Position numbers and translations under genes: made by a program. DNA of 64,000 bases from Melastoma dodecandrum (lineage: Eukaryota; Streptophyta; Magnoliopsida; Myrtales; Melastomataceae): the NCBI GenBank assembly GCA_029817715.1, contig JARUPY010000533.1:5538001-5602000 (forward strand). The letters run 5' to 3'. Positions within the stretch are counted from its first letter, which is position 1, and each line of letters opens with the position of its first letter. The notes below the pieces were generated by a model. The model searched no databases and was not told the origin of the DNA. It saw only the letters and a list, made by a program, of their open reading frames with translations. Of this stretch, positions 21,891 to 33,590 are shown one piece after another.

Positions 21891-23077
21891 ATGCCCTCCC
21901 CCTCCCCTCAAGGCGGAGCAGGCGGCGTTGCTCGAGGAGCGGACGCCCCTCCCCCGGAAGCCGGCGATTGGAGATCTGAATTGTCGGCCGACTCCAGATA
22001 TAGGATCGTCAACAAGATGTATGATTACTTCCATTTCCCTCTAGATTTCACCGATTTGCTTTTCCCTGGAGATTTTCCTGTTCTGAAACTGGCTAAACAG
22101 GATGGTCCCTGCGTATTGAGTTTTTTTTCGTGTAGAGGGTCTTCCTTTTAGGGATTATTTCACTCGCCTCTATAAATCTTGTTGTCCATATCTTCATGAC
22201 CAGTGTTCACGAATCTCATCCAAGAGCAGGATTTTCATTCCCCCCCCCTCACTGCTCGTACGTTGTTCGATGAGTACTCAAACCTGTGAACTGCTAAAAT
22301 CATATAGAACTAGGAAATTCGAAGCCTTGATAAGGTTTTTCCTGTTTATTTTTTTCCTCTACTAGGAGAAACATTCATTTGAATTTTGGGAGGATCGTTC
22401 TCCGACAACTTCAAATATTGTGTGCTTTCTTTGTGTGGCCCCCGTTAGATAAAGTTGGCTCATCAGTTAACTGCTTTAATAAGAATATAATAACCCAGAT
22501 GTTTCAAAAAATTGCTCCTCAAAGTGTCACTGTATTTATTCATCGAGTTTGCATTTACTCTGTAGAATGGAGACTTTGAAGAAGCATCAGCCTGTTTCTG
22601 GCCCAGAGGGATTGAGCGAACTCAAAGAAACTGCTGTGAGATTTGAAGAGAAGATTTACCATGTTGCATCAAGCCAGGTACCAATTGCTTTATCATGAGT
22701 GGATGGCACTATCTTGGGCAATTAGATATTTTCTTGAGAAAAACAAACATTACTGTGGGGCAGACATAGAGCCTGACTATTGGGACAGGCATTGAGGTAA
22801 ATGCCCACTACCTTACTTTTACACTACAAAGAGCTTGTTATCCGGATCAATGTAATGTTGAGCAGAGAAAATTCTTGTCCGGATTGAAGATAATTGATGT
22901 TCATTTTAGCTAGCGAGTGACTATTCAAGCATTTTTATTGACGGCTTTCTTTACAGCCTGATTATCTGAGGAAGATATCGTTGAAGATACTGACAATGGA
23001 ATCCAAGTCTCAAAATACGATTTCTAATTCCATGCCATCCAACTCTAGTGTCTGTATTAACAAGCCTTCTAACACAG
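21891..23077 (+). CDS. KIX unit C: MED15 exons 1-3
   Basis: Exon 1 is 21891-22018 (junction ATG, MPSPSPQGG), exon 2 is 22566-22677 (METLKKHQPVSGPEGLSELKE) and exon 3 is 22957-23077. It is nearly identical to units B and D. Exon 1 has DSRYRIV where the other copies have DSRDRIV. Splice sites are intact. It follows directly after the LTR-type insertion, so its own upstream sequence is now element DNA. Confidence 0.6.
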
Positions 23078-23220
23078 GTATGATTGGCTACCTCCTTTAT
23101 CACTGAGCGGTCATTTAAGGGCCTTAACTAATGATCCGGGCTGTTTGCTGCCTTTCCTTTTGTTGTTTCTACGTGCATGCTCATCTATGTTTCAATTCAA
23201 ACTTTCCATTCTGTTTCTAC

Positions 23221-24845
23221 ATGCCCTCCCCCTCCCCTCAAGGCGGAGCAGGCGGCGTTGCTCGAGGAGCGGACGCCCCTCCCCCAGAAGCCGGCGATTG
23301 GAGATCTGAATTGTCGGCCGACTCCAGAGATAGGATCGTCAACAAGATGTATGATTAGTTCCATTTTCCTCTAGATTTCACCGTTTTGCTTTTCCCTGGA
23401 GATTTTCCTGTTCTGAAACTGGCTAAACAGGATGGTCCCTGCGTATTGAGTTTTTTTCGTGTAGAGGGTCTTCCTTTTAGGGATTATTTCACTCGCCTCT
23501 ATAAATCTTGTTGTCCACATCTTCATGACCAGTGTTCACGAATCTCATCCAAGAGCAGGATTTTCATCCCCCCCCATCAATGCTCGTACGTTGTTCGATG
23601 AGTATTCAAACCTGTGAACTGCTAAAATCGTATAGAACTAGGAAATTCGAAGCCTTGATAAGGTTTTTCCTGTTTATTTTTTCCTCTACTAGGAGAAACA
23701 TTCATTTGAATTTTGGGAGGATCGTTCTCCGACAACTTCAAATATTGTGTGCTTTCTTTGTGTGGCCCCCGTTAGATAAAGTTGGCTCATCAGTTAACTG
23801 CTTTAATAAGAATATAATAACCCAGATGTTTCAAAAAATTGCTCCTCAAAGTGTCACTGTATTTATTCATCGAGTTTGCATTTACTCTGTAGAATGGAGA
23901 CTTTGAAGAAGCATCAGCCTGTTTCTGGCCCAGAGGGATTGAGCGAACTCAAAGAAACTGCTGTGAGATTTGAAGAGAAGATTTACCATGTTGCATCAAG
24001 CCAGGTACCAATTGCTTTATCATGAGTGGATGGCACTATCGTGGGCAATTTGATATTTTCTTGAGAAAAACAAACATTACTGTGGGGCAGACATAGAGCC
24101 TGACTATTGGGGCAGGCATTGAGGTAAATGCACACTACCTTACTTTTACACTACAAAGAGCTTGTTATCCGGATCAATATAATGTTGAGCAGAGAAAATT
24201 CTTGTCCGGATTGAAGATAATTGATGTTCATTTTAGCTAGCGAGTGACTATTCAAGCAATTTAATTGACGGCTTTCTTTACAGCCTGATTATCTGAGGAA
24301 GATATCGTTGAAGATACTGACAATGGAATCCAAGTCTCAAAATACGATTTCTAATTCCATGCCATCCAACTCTAGTGTCTGTATTGACAGGCCTTCTGAC
24401 ACAGGTATGATTGGCTACCTCCTTTATCAGTGAGCGGTCATTTAGGGGCCTGAACTAATGATCCGGGCTGTTTGCTTGCTTTCCTTTTGTTGTTTCTACG
24501 TGCATGCTCATCTATGTTTTAATTCAAACTTTCCATCCTGTTTCTACTTGCACCGTTTTAACACCTGCCTTGGAGTCGAATTTTTGAATGTGTCAATATA
24601 CCGTGACAACTTGTGAATATCTTTTTTTTTTTAATGATAATTCTTAAACGTCCGAAGTATTTATGGTTCTGTGCATATCTTTGTCGACTCCTTTGGCTGT
24701 CTGCTTCACAGTGAATTTTCAACGAGGATGCCACGGCATCATACCGCTGTCGTTTGGGAGCAGCCTACTTAGTGGGGCTGGCCAGCAGAGTCCAGGGGAA
24801 TCACCCAACATTAACGAGGAAATTGATCTCTCGCTCAAGTTATAG
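23221..24845 (+). CDS. KIX unit D: possible short KIX-only protein
   Basis: Exon 1 is 23221-23348, exon 2 is 23893-24004 and exon 3 is 24284-24404. A terminal exon at 24712-24845 follows the acceptor cttcacag. Exon 3 ends in phase 1 and the terminal exon supplies TG, so the join reads PSDT-VNFQRGCHG and continues through LLSGAGQQSPGESP to a TAG stop. The predicted protein is a KIX domain with a 44-residue tail unlike MED15. From the junction ATG it would be about 164 aa. Arabidopsis has short KIX-only genes next to MED15a, as I recall, which makes a functional product plausible. No promoter is identified; transcription could start at an upstream unit. Confidence 0.55.
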
Positions 24846-25085
24846 TTTGGTTACTTGATTTAATGTAGCAGCAACGTTGTTGTTCATCATGTAAATATTA
24901 TTTTCAACTGTACAATGGTATGTGCGCCTTAGTGTAATTTCCTTTTGGATTATGTGCTTGATGCGAGGTTAGTACCCAGTCCGGAGAAAAAATTTGCGAA
25001 TGGATCGAATTTCCAAAACTCCCAAAGTACTAGCCGTTAGCGAATAATTTCCAAAGAGGTCATTTTTTGAAACAACGAATGTATA

Positions 25086-26402
25086 AGTTCGATAAAGAGA
25101 ATTGAGTATTTGCATGTCTTCAATTGAGTTATTGACTTTTAGGAATGAGAATGTTGTTGATGGAGTTAACTATCATATAAGTCCGTTAAAGAGAATTGAG
25201 TCAATGTAAGTTATGTTGATTTGGAAATGATGTTATTCGTGTCAATGAATTTAGTTTCATCGAGGAGATTGATAGTTGCCTATCGATATCTGAAAATAAA
25301 CGTTAGATTGCTGATGAAATTTACACTAGCAAATCTAATGCATATTAAACAAATTTTTTATGTTTTGGGAGTAAGGGATGATATTATCCCAATGATTGTT
25401 CGTCGTCCAATGTAATTGTCAGAATCAAGACTTAATATAGAAAATGATCGTTATAATCAATATTTATCTATCAGTGGAAGTAGAGAGAGTATATACAGTT
25501 AAAAATGATGATGGGGAGAGGATGAAGTATGGGGCATAGGTAGAAGAGCATCACTTCTTCACTTTGGATGTTGTTCTGTTTTACTAGTTCGAGGAGGACG
25601 ATGTCTGCCATACTTCTCAACCAGCATCATCGATGACTCCACCGGCCCATTTCAAATCAATGTGAAACTTCCGGTACCTGGTACCCAATCCCGATGACAT
25701 GCCGATCTCACAGTTGAGTCAGCTGACACTGGGGAATGACCCACCCGTGTGACGATTCTATGAAAGAAGACGTATATACCCAGCAAATGTCTTATGAACA
25801 TTGTTTTAAAACTATATTTCGTTTTCCTTATAGTATTGTTCGAATATATCAACACTCTGGCTTTGTTATTTACTTATTGTTAGGAATGTACTACTTTCGG
25901 AGTGTTTTGTGCTTAACTATTGTACTTTTGACAGAAACTTAGTTTTGATTGTTTGAGTTTTTAACGCTAAGAAGTAAATGTTATAAAAAGCGACTTCCTT
26001 AGTATAGCTAGGGATGTCGCCGTGACTTTTTAAGTTCTTAGAAAATTGAAGCTGTTTTAGAAATTCTTTGACGGTATAAGTGAATACGATGTTAATAACT
26101 AACGACTTCCTTTCTTAATAACAACGATTTCATGAATTTCATGACATATTCATGAAGTCCCTCTTGGCAACAAACCTACTGGTGGTAGTATATGGATTTT
26201 AAAGTAAGCGTAATAAAAGATAATTTTCTTTGATATATATGATTTTAACTATATATAATTAAAATAAATTATTAATCAAAACGGGAGGTGAGGTGGATTA
26301 CCAGAAGAGCGAGGGCTTGCGTGGGGCTGATCCCTTGGCGACAGGGCGGTGTTTTCCTGTTTCTGATACCTGTCGATTCAATTCAGAAGGGTACGAGGAA
26401 AG
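25086..26402. other. AT-rich spacer and probable MED15 promoter
   Basis: There is no convincing gene. An imperfect repeat (aaagagaattgagt) occurs near 25,096 and 25,187. The last 250 bases are AT-rich with tatatataat near 26,250 and then a purine-rich leader (gggtacgaggaaagatg) shared with unit A. This is presumably the MED15 promoter and 5' UTR. Confidence 0.45.
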
Positions 26403-29400
26403 ATGATGGATAACCGCAACTGGAGGCCCTCCCCCGCCATTCAGGGCGGAGCAGGCGGCTGCGGTGAAGGAGCCGACGCCCCTCCCCCGGAAGCCGGCGA
26501 TTGGAGATCTGAATTGTCGGCCGACTCCAGAGATAGGATCGTCAGCAAGATGTATGATTAGTTATATTTCCCTCTAGATTTCACCGTGTTGCTTCCCTAG
26601 GAGATTTTCCTGCGTGGGCGGCCATGTGCATGCCTGTTTCTCCGAGCTTCTGGATCTGGCTAAGATGAAGGTCGTTGCGTATTGAGTTTTTAAAAGAGAG
26701 GGTCGTCCTCTGAGGGTTTATTTAACTCGCCTCTATAAATCTTGTTGTCAACATCTCCATGACCAGTGTCCACAAATGTCATCCAAGAGCGGGATTTTCA
26801 TCCCCCTCTCACTGCTCATACGTTGTTAGATGATATTTCATCTTTTGGCTCTATGCTTATGTATTTCGATGAGTATTCGAACCTATGAAGTGCTAAAATA
26901 GTATAGAACATGAAAATTCAAGCCTTGATAACGTTTTTCTTGTTTAATTTTTTCCCTACGAGGAGAATTTTTCATTTGAATTTTGGGAGTATTACAGCTA
27001 GAGAGAGTAGCTTTCTCTGACAACTTCAAATATTGGGTGCTTTCTGTGTCACCCCCGGGAACGCTGTGATTGATGGTTTTACATAAAGTGGGATCAGTTA
27101 TCTGCTTTAATATGAATATAATAACCCAGATGTTTCAAAAAATTGCTCCTAAAACTGTCACTGTATTTATTCATCGAGTATGCATTTATGTGTAGAATGG
27201 AGACTTTGAAGAAGCATCTGCCTGTTTCTGGAACAGAGGGATTGAGCGAACTCAAACAAATTGCTGTGAGATTTGAAGAGAAGATTTACCATGTTGCATC
27301 AAGCCAGGTACCAATTGCTTTATCATGAGTGGATGGCACTATCGTGGGCCATTAGATATTTTCTTGAGAAAAACAAACATCCCCATAGCATAGAGCCTGA
27401 CTAGTGGGGCAGACATTGAGGTAAATGCACACTACCTTACTTTTACATTACAAAGAGCTTGTTATCACTCCTTGAACCCGGAGCAATATAATGTTGAGCA
27501 GAGAAATTTTTTGTCTTGATTGAAGATAATTGATGTTCATTTTAGCTAGCGAGTGACTATTCAAGCATTTTTATTGATGGATTTCTTTACAGCCTGATTA
27601 TCTGAGGAAGATATCGTTGAAGATGCTGACAATGGAATCCAAGTCTCAAAATACGATTCCTAATGCCATGCCATCCAACTCTAGTGTCAGTATTAACAAG
27701 CCTTCTGACACAGGTATGACTGTGCAGTCATTCCTTATGTTGTTTCTATATGCATGTTCATCTGCGTTTTAATTCAAATTGTCCATCTTGTTTCTACATT
27801 CACGATTAACTACATTTTGTTTAGGTATCCTGCCTTCCATTAATACATGTTTGTTGTAGCTCTTATAGTTGGAATGTATCTGTATCATTGCATCACAACT
27901 GGCTTCTCTTCCTAAATTTACACATCCAGGGGGCATTTGCGACGATCAATTTATACTTTTGTGTGATTATCATTTATATTACAACGTATATCTTGCTCTA
28001 AATATTTGCGAAATTATGAAAAAGATACGTGCATGTTTAATGCTCTGACTCTCATTCCATAAAACATTGTATCTGAAGGAGGGCTATGGTACTGCTTTTT
28101 TTGGATCTGAATGTGATTAAATCAACTATTTGTAGGCTTTATATTCCTTTTGACTATTAAAAGTTGTTTTACTAGCTGCAGTTAATCAGCCTCAGGTGTT
28201 GAACCCCAGCCAACAAATGCCTAACCAATTACCAAGTAACCAGTCTCAGGCACGCCAGCAGCTACCTGTGCAGAATATGCAAAACAATGTGCCATCAGGC
28301 GCAAGTCAGGTTTCTGGTAGTTTATCATCTACATTGCCTCCTGTTTCTGGTTTGAATCAGTCCAATCTACCAAATGTCATTGGACAGAACACTAATCTGG
28401 GTGTTCCTACGAATTCACTGGGGAACTCTATGGGACAAGGTATGAATTCCAACTTGCTTGTTAATCCTCAAAGGCAGATGACAGCAAGGCAGTCCGTGGT
28501 GCCACAACAACAACCCCAACAGCAATCTCAGGCATCTCAGAATAGTCAACAGTATATTTATCAACAGCAGCTGCTTAATCAGCAATTTAGGACGCAGAAA
28601 TTTCATCAGCAAGGAAATATTTTACACTCACACCAGTCGCAGCAGAATATTTTGCAACCAACGCAGCTGCAATCTACTCAGCAAGCTGTTCTCCAGACGC
28701 CTTCTGTCATGCAGCCGGCCACAGTCCAGTCAGCTGCCATTTCCGGTCCCCAACAAAGTCAGCAAACTTCTGTTCACCAGCCTGCACAATCCATGCTGCA
28801 GCATGTCATGAGACACCATCAACAACAGCAGCAGCAGCAGTCACAGGCTGTTCATCATCAGCAGACGTCCCTCTCCCAGCAGCCTATGCAAACTTCTCAT
28901 CCACAGCAACATCACCAACTTTCAAATCAGTCGCCATTGCAGCAGAGTCAGTTAATCAAACAACAAAACAGCATGGGAGATTTGCACCAACAGCCTCAAC
29001 AACAGCATCAATCAAGACTGCTGAATCAGCAGAGCAATTTACCAAACCTCCAGCAACAACAGCTGATGTCTCAGCAAAATAACCAATCAAATGTTCATCA
29101 ACAAGTGCTGGCTCCTCAAACTAATATTTCTGGATTGCATCAGCAGCAACAGTTAATTGGCAGCCAACCAGGCAGTAGTGGCATCCAGGTTGGCCAGCAT
29201 CCAGTCCATCTTCTTGCACAGTCAAAATCTCAGGTGCAACAACAAATGCAAGGTGGCGGTACAAGCCTATTGACAACTCAGGGACAACCGTCACAACCGA
29301 CAGCAGTCCAGCAAAAACTGATGTCTCATATGCGACAACCGCCTGCCCAACTTCAGACGCAGGTAGGGTTGCAACAGCAGGCTAACCAATTACAACGTGA

Positions 29401-32400
29401 GCAAAGACACCAATCACCAAATTCAATGCTTCAGCAGCAAAATATGATTGATCAACAAAAACAATTATATCAATCTCAAAGAAGCCTTACAGAGACATCA
29501 TCAAGTATGTTGGTATTTTAAAGCAGCCTTTTCTGTTGATTGTTTTCTTTACCTTATTCATGTCCTGATGAGGGTAACGAAACTTTGCTTTGATTTTTGG
29601 CAGTGTCAGTTGACACAAGTCAAGCAGGAAATTCAAATGGTGGTGATTGGCGAGAGGAGGCTTATCAAAAGGTAATGGTCGGCAACTTGTTAGTTTTTAT
29701 TTGCATAGAAAATTGTTAGTCCTTTAGGAGTTACTTTTGTAATTTCTTTTCTATTTGGATATATTGAAAACAAATATTGTTGCTATTTTGAGAGACTATA
29801 CTATGTGGGGCAAAGCAACAATTGCTGATGGTGTTAGTTTTCATCACATATGGGTGATGCACTAAAGGCTGTTCCAGGTTTTGCTATGCGTTTGGTGGAA
29901 GAAGTTGAGTCAATTGTTTCTTCAAATATTTCCACATTTCGATTAGATTATTTGTCCTCTCTTACTTCAAATTTGGGAAAGTTGGTGTTAGGAATTTTTT
30001 GAAGAGGCCGATGGATAGGGACCAATTATTAAAATAACCTTAATGATGCCTCTGATAGAATTTGGATTAGAAAGGGATTATATGCTGTGAGAAATAGTAT
30101 GAACAGAACAAGAGGAAACTGATGCCCGGTTTTTCTTGCGGCTCATGGGTTGCCTTTATAGGCTTTTAACTGAGATTGCTCAAAATAATGCTCCATTCTG
30201 AGTATGTAAAAGAATATATTTAGGTAATATATGAAAATTATTTGCTTGATTAGTTTGGTGCAGATCCTCTTTCCAGGAAGTGGTATTCTGATATTATTTC
30301 CATAAAATAAGGAATTTATTTGTCTTTTTTTGCTTCAGCTTCAAGTCATGAAGGAGAATTATATGCCTGAGATGAACGAGATGTACCAGAAAGTAATGCT
30401 AAAATTGCAGCAGGTATGAGGGTCGTATTTTCAATTTTTATTGTACCTATTTCACATTATCCAGGTATCCTGTGTTAGTACTGCCCATTCCTTATAGTTA
30501 GTAGCCTTCCCTTTTCCCAATGGCATTTCTTTTCAGCAGGACTCTCTTCCGCAGCAGCCCAAGTCAGAGCAGATTGATAAGCTGAAAAGTTTGAAAACCA
30601 TGCTGGAACGAGTTATAACATTTCTGCAAGTTCCCAAAAGTGATATATCAATCAGTTTCAAGGATAAACTGGCTTCCTGTGAGAAGCAGATTTTGGGTGT
30701 CTTAACTACTCATAGGCCAAGAAAAGCTGCTCTGGGACAGCTTCCACCGCATCATATGCAGTCAGTACCGCAACAGCAGTCACAACCTCAAATTGTGCAG
30801 ATGCAGTTGCATGAAAATCAGATGAACCCTCAGTTGCCACAGATGAACATTCAAGGTTCTGTTGCGACAATGCAGCAGAACAATGCTTCCAGTTTGCAGC
30901 ATAATTCCCTGTCTTCTATGTCAGGAGCTTCAGGTGCCCAACAGAACGTGACGAATTCACTGCAAGCAAATAGTGCTATGGAATCTGGACAGGGGAATAC
31001 ATTGAGCTCATTGACGCAGGTTGCTCTGGGTTCTATGCCGCAAAATCCTGTTAGTGCTCAACACCAGGTTAACATGGGCACCATGTCATACCAAAGTGGA
31101 GCTAGTATGCTGCAATCTAATGTTAGTGGTCTTCAACAAAATTCTAGTATGATTCAGCATCAACATCCGAAACCACAGCAGGATCAACAGATGATGCAGC
31201 CACAGCAGATCAAACAGCACATGCAACGACAGATACAACAACGGCATATACAGCAACGACATATACAGCAGCAGCAGCAGCATCTTTTGCACCATCAGCA
31301 GCAGTTACAGCAGCAAGCTAAGCAGCAGCTTCCTGCACAATTGCAGGCACATCAAATGGGACAGCTGCATCAGATGAGTGATGGAAATGATGCCAAGTTG
31401 AGACAAGGAATGGGCGTCAAAGGAGTTTTTCCTCCTGCAAATCAACGCCCTAATTATGCAGGGACCCCATTTCCTTCCTCTTCTCCTCAGTTGCTCCAGG
31501 CGGCATCTCCACAATTACCTCAACATTCATCTCCACAGATTGACCAGCAAAATATGCTACCCTCGCTTACTAAAGCTGGCACTCCATTGCAGTCGGCTAA
31601 TTCACCTTTTGTTGTACCATCCCCTGCAACTCCCTTGGCCCCATCCCCTATGCCTGGGGACCTTGAGAAACCTAATCCAGTTATTTCCTCGCTTTCTAAT
31701 GTCGGAAATGTTGGCCATCAAGCAATGTCTGCACCATCACTCATTGCAGCTCCCTCTCTGGCCATCGGTACTCCTGGCATATCAGCTTCACCCCTGCTTG
31801 CAGAGTTTAGTTGTCCAGATGGTGTGCATGGAAATTCTAATACCGGTGTCTCCAGTAAGTCATCTGTGACCGAGCAGCCTATTGAACGGTTGATGAGAAT
31901 GGTCAGTCAGCAGTATCCTGTGCCCTGGTTTGCTGGCTTCAGACTTTCACTTACTCAAGCGCATTAGATTAGTAGACTATTCTTATGAATTTATTTTAAT
32001 ATCTAGTGTGTTCATTCCCTCTTTGTTCCAGGTGAAAGCTTTGTCCTCCCAAGCACTGAGTGCTGGTGTCAATGATATTAGGTCAGTGGTCAGTATGGTT
32101 GATAGGATAGCCGGATCTGCTCCAGGAAATGGTTCTAGGGCCGCTGTGGGAGAAGATTTAGTCGCGATGACAAAATGCCGCCTGCAAGCAAAAAACTTTA
32201 CTACGCAAGATGGTGCAGGGGGGGTTAAGAAAATGAAACGCTGCATAAGTGCAGTGCCTTCAAGTGTTGCATCATCTACTGGCAGCGGTGAAGATGGTTT
32301 TCTGCAGTTTATTGGGATTGAATCCTCTGATCTGGAGTCAACCGCAACATCCGCTTTGAAGAGACCCAGATTCGAGGTATTCACCTTTCTGTTGTACTTT

Positions 32401-33590
32401 TGGTGTCTGTTGTTTTTGTCGAAGTACCATGATCAAATTATGCTTTTTTGTTATATTGAGGATTCAAATACCCATTTCAGTGCTGATTGAGATTGGCATC
32501 TCCATTTGACACACCACTTCCTCTATGTATGCTACCCGTGTTACGAATACAAAGTTACAGAAGTGTAGAGGGGAATCTAACATAAAAATTTCTAAAAAAT
32601 TTTCGGCAGAGACAATCTAAGCTGGTTCATGCATGTTTTTTTTTCTACCTTGTGTAATTATGATGCTCAGATGAACTGATGCTATTCAATTGCAGGTTAA
32701 CCGCGCTCTTGTGGAAGAAATTAGATACATAAATCAGCGACTGATAGATACGGTAGTTGACATTAGAGATGAAGAGGTTGATCCCAGTGCAGCAGCTGCT
32801 GTTGCTGAGGGTGGCGAAGGAGTCATTGTTGAGTGCTCTTACAATGCTGTATCACTCAGCGCAGACTTCAAGACACACTATGAATCAGCTCAGATGGTGG
32901 GCTGATAGATTCTCTAACTCAGATGGATATTGTTTCCCGTTGGTGTTTCCGTTTTTAGTCACTAATTATCAAATGTTACTACTGTGTGCAGTCACGAATC
33001 CAGCCTCTACGTCTTCTTGTTCCATCAAATTATCCGAACTGTTCCCCGTTGCTCCTGGACAAGCTTCCAGTGGAAGTGAGGTGAGAATTTCAGTTATATC
33101 CAATGAACATATTCTACAAGCCTGACTGGAATGTCCAATAAATATCACAGTTCTTGTGTTATGGGAGCAAGACCCGATATACATTGTGGTTACTGCTGCG
33201 CTCCATTGTGTTAGAAGAGCAATGCCTTTCTATGAAATTGGGCTCGTTTCCCTCTTGCGCGTTTGTTGGAAATTTTCATCTAAGTATTGTGCTCTATACT
33301 TGAATCTGCTCCTTTTTTTTTCTCTCCCTCCCTCTCTCTCTCTCTCTCTCTCTATTGACCCAAACCCATGCGTTATTTGCAGCAAAGAATACGAAGATCT
33401 TTCGGCAAAGACAAAGGCAAGGTTCAGCATCTCGTTGCGAAGCCTTTCACAGCCCATGTCTCTCAAGGAGATTGCTCGGACATGGGACAAGTGTGCATGG
33501 GGAGTTGTTCAGGAGTACGCACAGCAGCACGGGGGAGGCAGCATTAGCTCCAAATACGGTACTTGGGAGAGCTGCATGACCGCTGCATGA
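26403..33590 (+). CDS. MED15A: Mediator tail subunit MED15 (MED15a-like), full length
   Basis: Eleven exons are 26403-26551, 27196-27307, 27593-27713, 28182-29504, 29604-29671, 30339-30413, 30537-31901, 32032-32376, 32696-32896, 32992-33080 and 33383-33590. They give about 1,350 aa with continuous phase, close to Arabidopsis MED15a. The KIX domain is residues about 28-120 ([52 protein letters not shown]). A glutamine-rich low-complexity body of roughly 800 residues follows. It is interrupted by [14 protein letters not shown] and [10 protein letters not shown], and by [18 protein letters not shown]. The conserved C terminus runs from IERLMRM to [13 protein letters not shown]15 is a nuclear Mediator tail subunit that receives activator signals for RNA polymerase II, including in lipid, defence and salicylate responses in plants. 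Two adjacent ATGs (26403 and 26406) are both possible starts. The exon 7 donor is gtcagt. Confidence 0.93.
33332..33353. repeat. (CT)n microsatellite in the last MED15 intron
   Basis: A pure CT dinucleotide run lies next to a longer pyrimidine tract, just upstream of the final exon's acceptor. It could affect splicing of the last exon, but this is inference. Confidence 0.9.

Noticed and set aside
28415..28612. Leucine-rich antisense frames under MED15 Q tracts
   Set aside because: Antisense of CAG/CAA runs gives Leu-rich frames automatically.
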